This document shows, one piece after another, positions 7,615 through 9,709 of a stretch of DNA of 9,709 nt. Location of the stretch: assembly GCA_020048255.1 (NCBI GenBank), contig JAIFMR010000060.1, positions 1 through 9,709 on the forward strand, in the 5' to 3' direction. A model generated the notes under the pieces. The model was not told the origin of the DNA and did no database searches. It saw only the letters and a list, made by a program, of their open reading frames with translations. Numbering within the stretch: the first letter of the stretch is position 1; every line of letters starts with the position of its first letter. This stretch comes from Rhodoferax sp. (GTDB taxonomy: Bacteria > Pseudomonadota > Gammaproteobacteria > Burkholderiales > Burkholderiaceae_C). The translations under genes and the position numbers were made by a program.

Positions 7615-7619
7615 CTCCG
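7615..7619 (-). promoter_or_regulatory. Ribosome binding site of the FAD-linked oxidase
   Basis: The minus strand reads CGGAG seven bases before the ATG at 7607. This settles the start against the longer open frame to 7973 and the ATG at 7634, which lacks such a site. A GATAAT hexamer at 7633-7638 (minus strand) could be a -10 element, but I find no good -35 at the right distance. Confidence 0.65.
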
Positions 7620-7645
7620 AAATAGAGGGTTCATTATCCGGAATT

Positions 7646-7660
7646 GGTGAGGTTGCTGAT
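7646..7660 (+). repeat. 15-base repeat shared with the centre of copy B
   Basis: GGTGAGGTTGCTGAT at this site is found exactly on the minus strand at 8247-8261, in the loop of palindrome copy B, where copy A has unrelated bases. It lies just upstream of the oxidase gene. Confidence 0.6.
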
Positions 7661-7666
7661 TTAGCT

Positions 7667-7793
7667 GCGTTGTGGTGCTGCAGGTCTGTGTCGTTGTGCT
7701 GCAAGGCTTGGCGTGGTGGTGGTGATCCAATGGCGTTGTGGTGCTGCACGACTTGGAAGGGCGGTACTGAGGCAGCAGCGCTATGGTGCTGCA
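7667..7793 (+). repeat. Four degenerate copies of a 16-base motif
   Basis: GCGTTGTGGTGCTGCA occurs exactly at 7667-7682 and 7733-7748. A diverged copy lies at 7778-7793 (GCGCTATGGTGCTGCA) and a shortened one at about 7692-7703 (CGTTGTGCTGCA). After most copies a CTTGG or CCTGG follows within a few bases. Copy starts are about 24, 42 and 45 bases apart. The array runs directly into the first 117-base palindrome, so it may be part of the same element. Confidence 0.7.
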
Positions 7794-7802
7794 CGGCCTG
7801 GC

Positions 7803-7919
7803 GACTGGGTCAGGCGCATGCGGTTTTGGATCGGAATCACGCGCGGGGCTATGTCTGTGGTGCGCCAAGTCCAGGGGACGCACGCCTTCCAATCCAAAGC
7901 CCGGTCGCCTGACCCAATC
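7803..7919 (+). repeat. 117-base imperfect palindromic element, copy A
   Basis: The ends are inverted repeats: GACTGGGTCAGGCG at 7803-7816 pairs with CGCCTGACCCAATC at 7906-7919 at 13 of 14 positions. An inner stem pairs TTTGGAT (7825-7831) with ATCCAAA (7892-7898), and a third short stem involves CGCGCG near 7840-7845. Copy B, inverted, matches it at 91 of 117 positions without gaps. It could act as a structured RNA, a terminator-like hairpin, or a MITE/REP-like mobile element; I recognise no named family. Confidence 0.8.
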
Positions 7920-7955
7920 CCCATGCCTGACTGTGCTGGGACAAGACAGAAATTG

Positions 7956-7966
7956 CAGGGGACGCA
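7956..7966 (+). repeat. 11-base direct repeat of the copy A interior
   Basis: CAGGGGACGCA here repeats 7872-7882 inside copy A. It may be a remnant of a third, decayed copy following copy A, but it is short. Confidence 0.35.
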
Positions 7967-8026
7967 AGCTCAACCCGGGGTAAGGCGCTTTGCACTGGTG
8001 CTGGATTGCCCCTCAAGCACTTACAT

Positions 8027-8080
8027 AAAAACGGTTTTAGCCCATGTCCTGATTGCGCTGACAGCTATCAACTTTAAAAC
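8027..8080. repeat. Possible Comamonadaceae short intergenic repeat, degenerate
   Basis: The stretch AAAACGGTTTTAGCCC, about 20 further bases, then GCGCTGACAGCTATCAA resembles a short interspersed repeat I recall from Comamonadaceae genomes, which has TAGCCCTTATT and AAGCGCT arms followed by AGCTATCAAA. The arms here are decayed. The match is from memory, not from a search. Confidence 0.3.
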
Positions 8081-8188
8081 AATAAATGTAAAAAACCCCC
8101 AACTCACCGCTCATGTAGCGCTCACACATCAACATCACTAAAGGCATCCCCCATGAACCTTTTGTGTCCAACAACATCGAGGTGCGGT

Positions 8189-8305
8189 GATTGGGTTGGG
8201 CGACCGGGCTTTGGCGGGTAAGGTGCGCGTCCCCAGGGGTTGGCATATCAGCAACCTCACCCCGCGCGTGATCACCCGCCAAAACCGTATGCGCCTGACC
8301 CAGTC
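8189..8305 (-). repeat. 117-base imperfect palindromic element, copy B (inverted)
   Basis: Read on the minus strand this has the same length and layout as copy A. The outer arms pair at 11 of 14 positions, and TTTGGCGGGT pairs with ACCCGCCAAA in the inner stem, where copy A has different but still pairing bases. The centre differs most and contains a 15-base string also found at 7646-7660. Similarity to copy A seems to fade out over roughly 30 bases beyond both ends. Confidence 0.8.
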
Positions 8306-8406
8306 GCCGCGCCGGGCGCCATGCTGTGCCAATCGCCATGCCTTACCGGGTGCTGTGCAAGACCACCATGCTATTCTCACTTCATGATGTCCCTGAAGCC
8401 ACGCGC

Positions 8407-9709
8407 ATGAACCTGCATCAACTCAGCTACCTGGTGGTCGATGACCTGGAGCTGATGCGCGCGGTCACGGTCAATCAGCTGCGCAGCATGGGGTTCGAAA
8501 AAATCAAGGTGGCGCGCAATGGGCAGGAAGCGTTGGAGATGCTGCGCGCCAACAAGTTTGATGCGGTGCTGTCAGACTGGAACATGCCGGTGATGTCGGG
8601 CCTGGATTTGCTCAAGACACTGCGCGCCGACGCCAAGCTGTCTGGCATTCCTTTCTTGATGATCACCGCAGAGGCCGAGCGCCAGCGCATCCAGGAGGTG
8701 ATTGCCGCAGGCGTCAATGCCTTGCTGGTCAAACCCTATAACGCGGGCAGCCTCAAGACGCGGTTGGAACGCATGCTTCAGCCCAGGTCACGCCCGGTGC
8801 TCGGCGCAGCGCCAGTGGCACCGCCCGAGCGACTCAACCGGTCAGCTGACTTCACGGATCTTGCAGCCAATCTGTCGCCGTCGCGCATTCTGGTGGTGGA
8901 CGACTACCCGGTGAGCCAAGCGCTGCTAGAAAAACTGTTCAAGGACGAATACAGCGTGACGATTGCCGGCGACGGCCCCACAGCCTTGACCCTTTGCAAG
9001 GCAGAGCCGTTGCCCGATCTGGTGTTGATGGATGTGCTGATGCCGGGCATGGACGGTTTTGAGGTGGTGCGTCGTTTGCGGGAACACCCCGCGACAGCGC
9101 AAATCCCGGTGATTTTTGTGACCGCTGTCAGTGATGAAGAAGCTCGCCTGAAAGGCATGGAGCTTGGCGCCGTCGATTTTGTGTCCAAGACCTCGGACCC
9201 CAAGGCGTTGCGGGCGCGGGTACGCAATTTCATTCAGTTTGTCGATATGCGTCGCAAGCTGCAGCTCGATTACGACGCCATGCTGGACGCCGCCCGCCAG
9301 CGTGAAGATGCAGACAACGTCAGCCGCCATGACCTCAAAGGTGCGCTGGCCGGCATTGTGGGCATGGTGCAATCTTTGGCCGATGACGCCGCCATGGACC
9401 CGCACCACGCGGCACAGTTAAAGCTGGTGCGCCAGACCGCGCAGCAGGTCATCGACATGGTGAACCTGGCGGGTGATTTGTACAAGATCGAGTCGGGTCG
9501 CTACACGCTGAAGGCCCACGCGGTGGATTTGGGAGACATCTTGCACCGCATCGTCGATGTGTCGCGTGCTGGTTTTGCCGACAAGCGGCTCACCATTGAG
9601 GTTGACACCGACACCGCGGTGGGCACCGAACTGCCGCAGAGTTGGGGTGACGCCACCCTGTGTTACTCGCTGTTTCAAAACCTCATCAAGAACGCCTGTG
9701 AAGCTGCGC
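8407..9709 (+). CDS. REC-REC hybrid histidine kinase, partial at right edge
   Basis: The frame is open for 434 codons and leaves the window inside the ATPase domain. The first receiver (about 5-125) is CheY-like: acidic pair D12/D13, phosphoacceptor D57 in LSDWNMP, T87, K109 in VKPY. After a Pro/Ala-rich linker (about 126-158) a second receiver (160-280) has D165/D166, D209 in LMDVLMPGMDG, T239 and K261, but KT replaces the usual KP. A coiled segment leads to the dimerisation/phosphoacceptor helix with H308 in RHDLKGAL, where the usual Pro after the H-box is Ala. The N-box begins at N425-N429 (NLIKNACEA). No sensor or membrane segment precedes the receivers, so it is a cytoplasmic relay probably fed by another kinase. 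An in-frame ATG at 8368 would add 13 residues. Neither start has a strong Shine-Dalgarno site, but 8407 gives the normal receiver N-terminus. Confidence 0.9.
   Translation, partial: MNLHQLSYLVVDDLELMRAVTVNQLRSMGFEKIKVARNGQEALEMLRANKFDAVLSDWNMPVMSGLDLLKTLRADAKLSGIPFLMITAEAERQRIQEVIAAGVNALLVKPYNAGSLKTRLERMLQPRSRPVLGAAPVAPPERLNRSADFTDLAANLSPSRILVVDDYPVSQALLEKLFKDEYSVTIAGDGPTALTLCKAEPLPDLVLMDVLMPGMDGFEVVRRLREHPATAQIPVIFVTAVSDEEARLKGMELGAVDFVSKTSDPKALRARVRNFIQFVDMRRKLQLDYDAMLDAARQREDADNVSRHDLKGALAGIVGMVQSLADDAAMDPHHAAQLKLVRQTAQQVIDMVNLAGDLYKIESGRYTLKAHAVDLGDILHRIVDVSRAGFADKRLTIEVDTDTAVGTELPQSWGDATLCYSLFQNLIKNACEAA

Larger units (their letters stand above)
7608..8406. other. Repeat-rich divergent intergenic region
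   Basis: About 800 bases separate the minus-strand oxidase cluster from the plus-strand histidine kinase. I find no credible gene: open frames here are repeat-derived, biased toward Cys, Trp, Arg and Thr, and lack ribosome binding sites. The region holds four degenerate 16-base motifs (7667-7793), a 117-base palindrome (7803-7919), an AT-rich stretch (about 8010-8160), and an inverted second copy of the palindrome (8189-8305). Promoters for both directions must lie here or nearby, but none is clear by eye. Confidence 0.8.

Noticed and set aside
7608..7973. N-terminal extension of the FAD-linked oxidase by about 122 residues
   Set aside because: The open frame crosses repeats and palindrome copy A and gives a Cys/Ser/Thr/His-rich peptide without domain character. 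The start at 7607 has a good ribosome binding site and gives normal family length.
7713..8141. 142-residue plus-strand frame and its minus-strand look-alike (8138-8380) as paralogous genes
   Set aside because: The peptides resemble each other (GDWVRR, KARSP) only because both translate the 117-base palindrome. Neither has a ribosome binding site or a protein-like pattern of change; the stem compensation points to nucleic-acid structure.
7803..8305. Integron attC sites or a CRISPR array
   Set aside because: The element ends lack the GTTRRRY/RYYYAAC core of attC. There are only two copies, in inverted orientation, without the regular direct-repeat and spacer layout of CRISPR.

Overview
The window looks like a chromosomal segment of a betaproteobacterium, most likely a Comamonadaceae member related to Rhodoferax or Polaromonas. 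This rests on moderately high GC, on codon use, and on the type of genes present: a DedA/TVP38 domain fused to a disulfide oxidoreductase, a bacteriohemerythrin fused to c-di-GMP domains, and a glutaredoxin with an N-terminal hydrophobic helix. The family assignment is made by reading the proteins, not by a database search.

Layout. Five genes lie head to tail on the minus strand, transcribed from about 7607 down past position 1. They are an FAD-linked oxidase (7607-6183), a secreted zinc metalloprotease with a metzincin-like motif (6179-5481), a membrane-anchored glutaredoxin-like protein (5413-5021), a large hemerythrin-PAS-PAS-GGDEF-EAL-CZB signalling protein (4997-1863), and a DedA/TVP38-flavoprotein disulfide oxidoreductase fusion that runs off the left edge (1780 to <1). 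Gaps are 3, 67, 23 and 82 bases, so they could be one transcript, although 67 and 82 bases leave room for internal promoters. A divergent plus-strand gene from 8407 to beyond 9709 encodes a cytoplasmic REC-REC-histidine kinase.

The two directions are separated by about 800 noncoding bases (7608-8406) filled with repeats. Two 117-base imperfect palindromes face each other in inverted orientation (7803-7919 and 8189-8305). They align without gaps at about 78% identity and show compensatory base changes in the stem. A degenerate 16-base motif occurs four times beside the first copy.

How the genes may work together (inference). The minus-strand cluster is rich in redox and metal chemistry: two flavoproteins, a CPFC thiol protein, a di-iron hemerythrin domain, a zinc-binding CZB domain and a zinc protease. 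The hemerythrin-CZB protein appears able to tie oxygen or redox state and zinc or oxidant state to c-di-GMP breakdown, because its EAL site is intact while its GGDEF site is altered.

The two most unusual points are the loss of the first FAD-binding glycine motif from the disulfide oxidoreductase fusion, apparently by an in-frame deletion of about 19 codons, and the covarying hairpin pair in the intergenic region.
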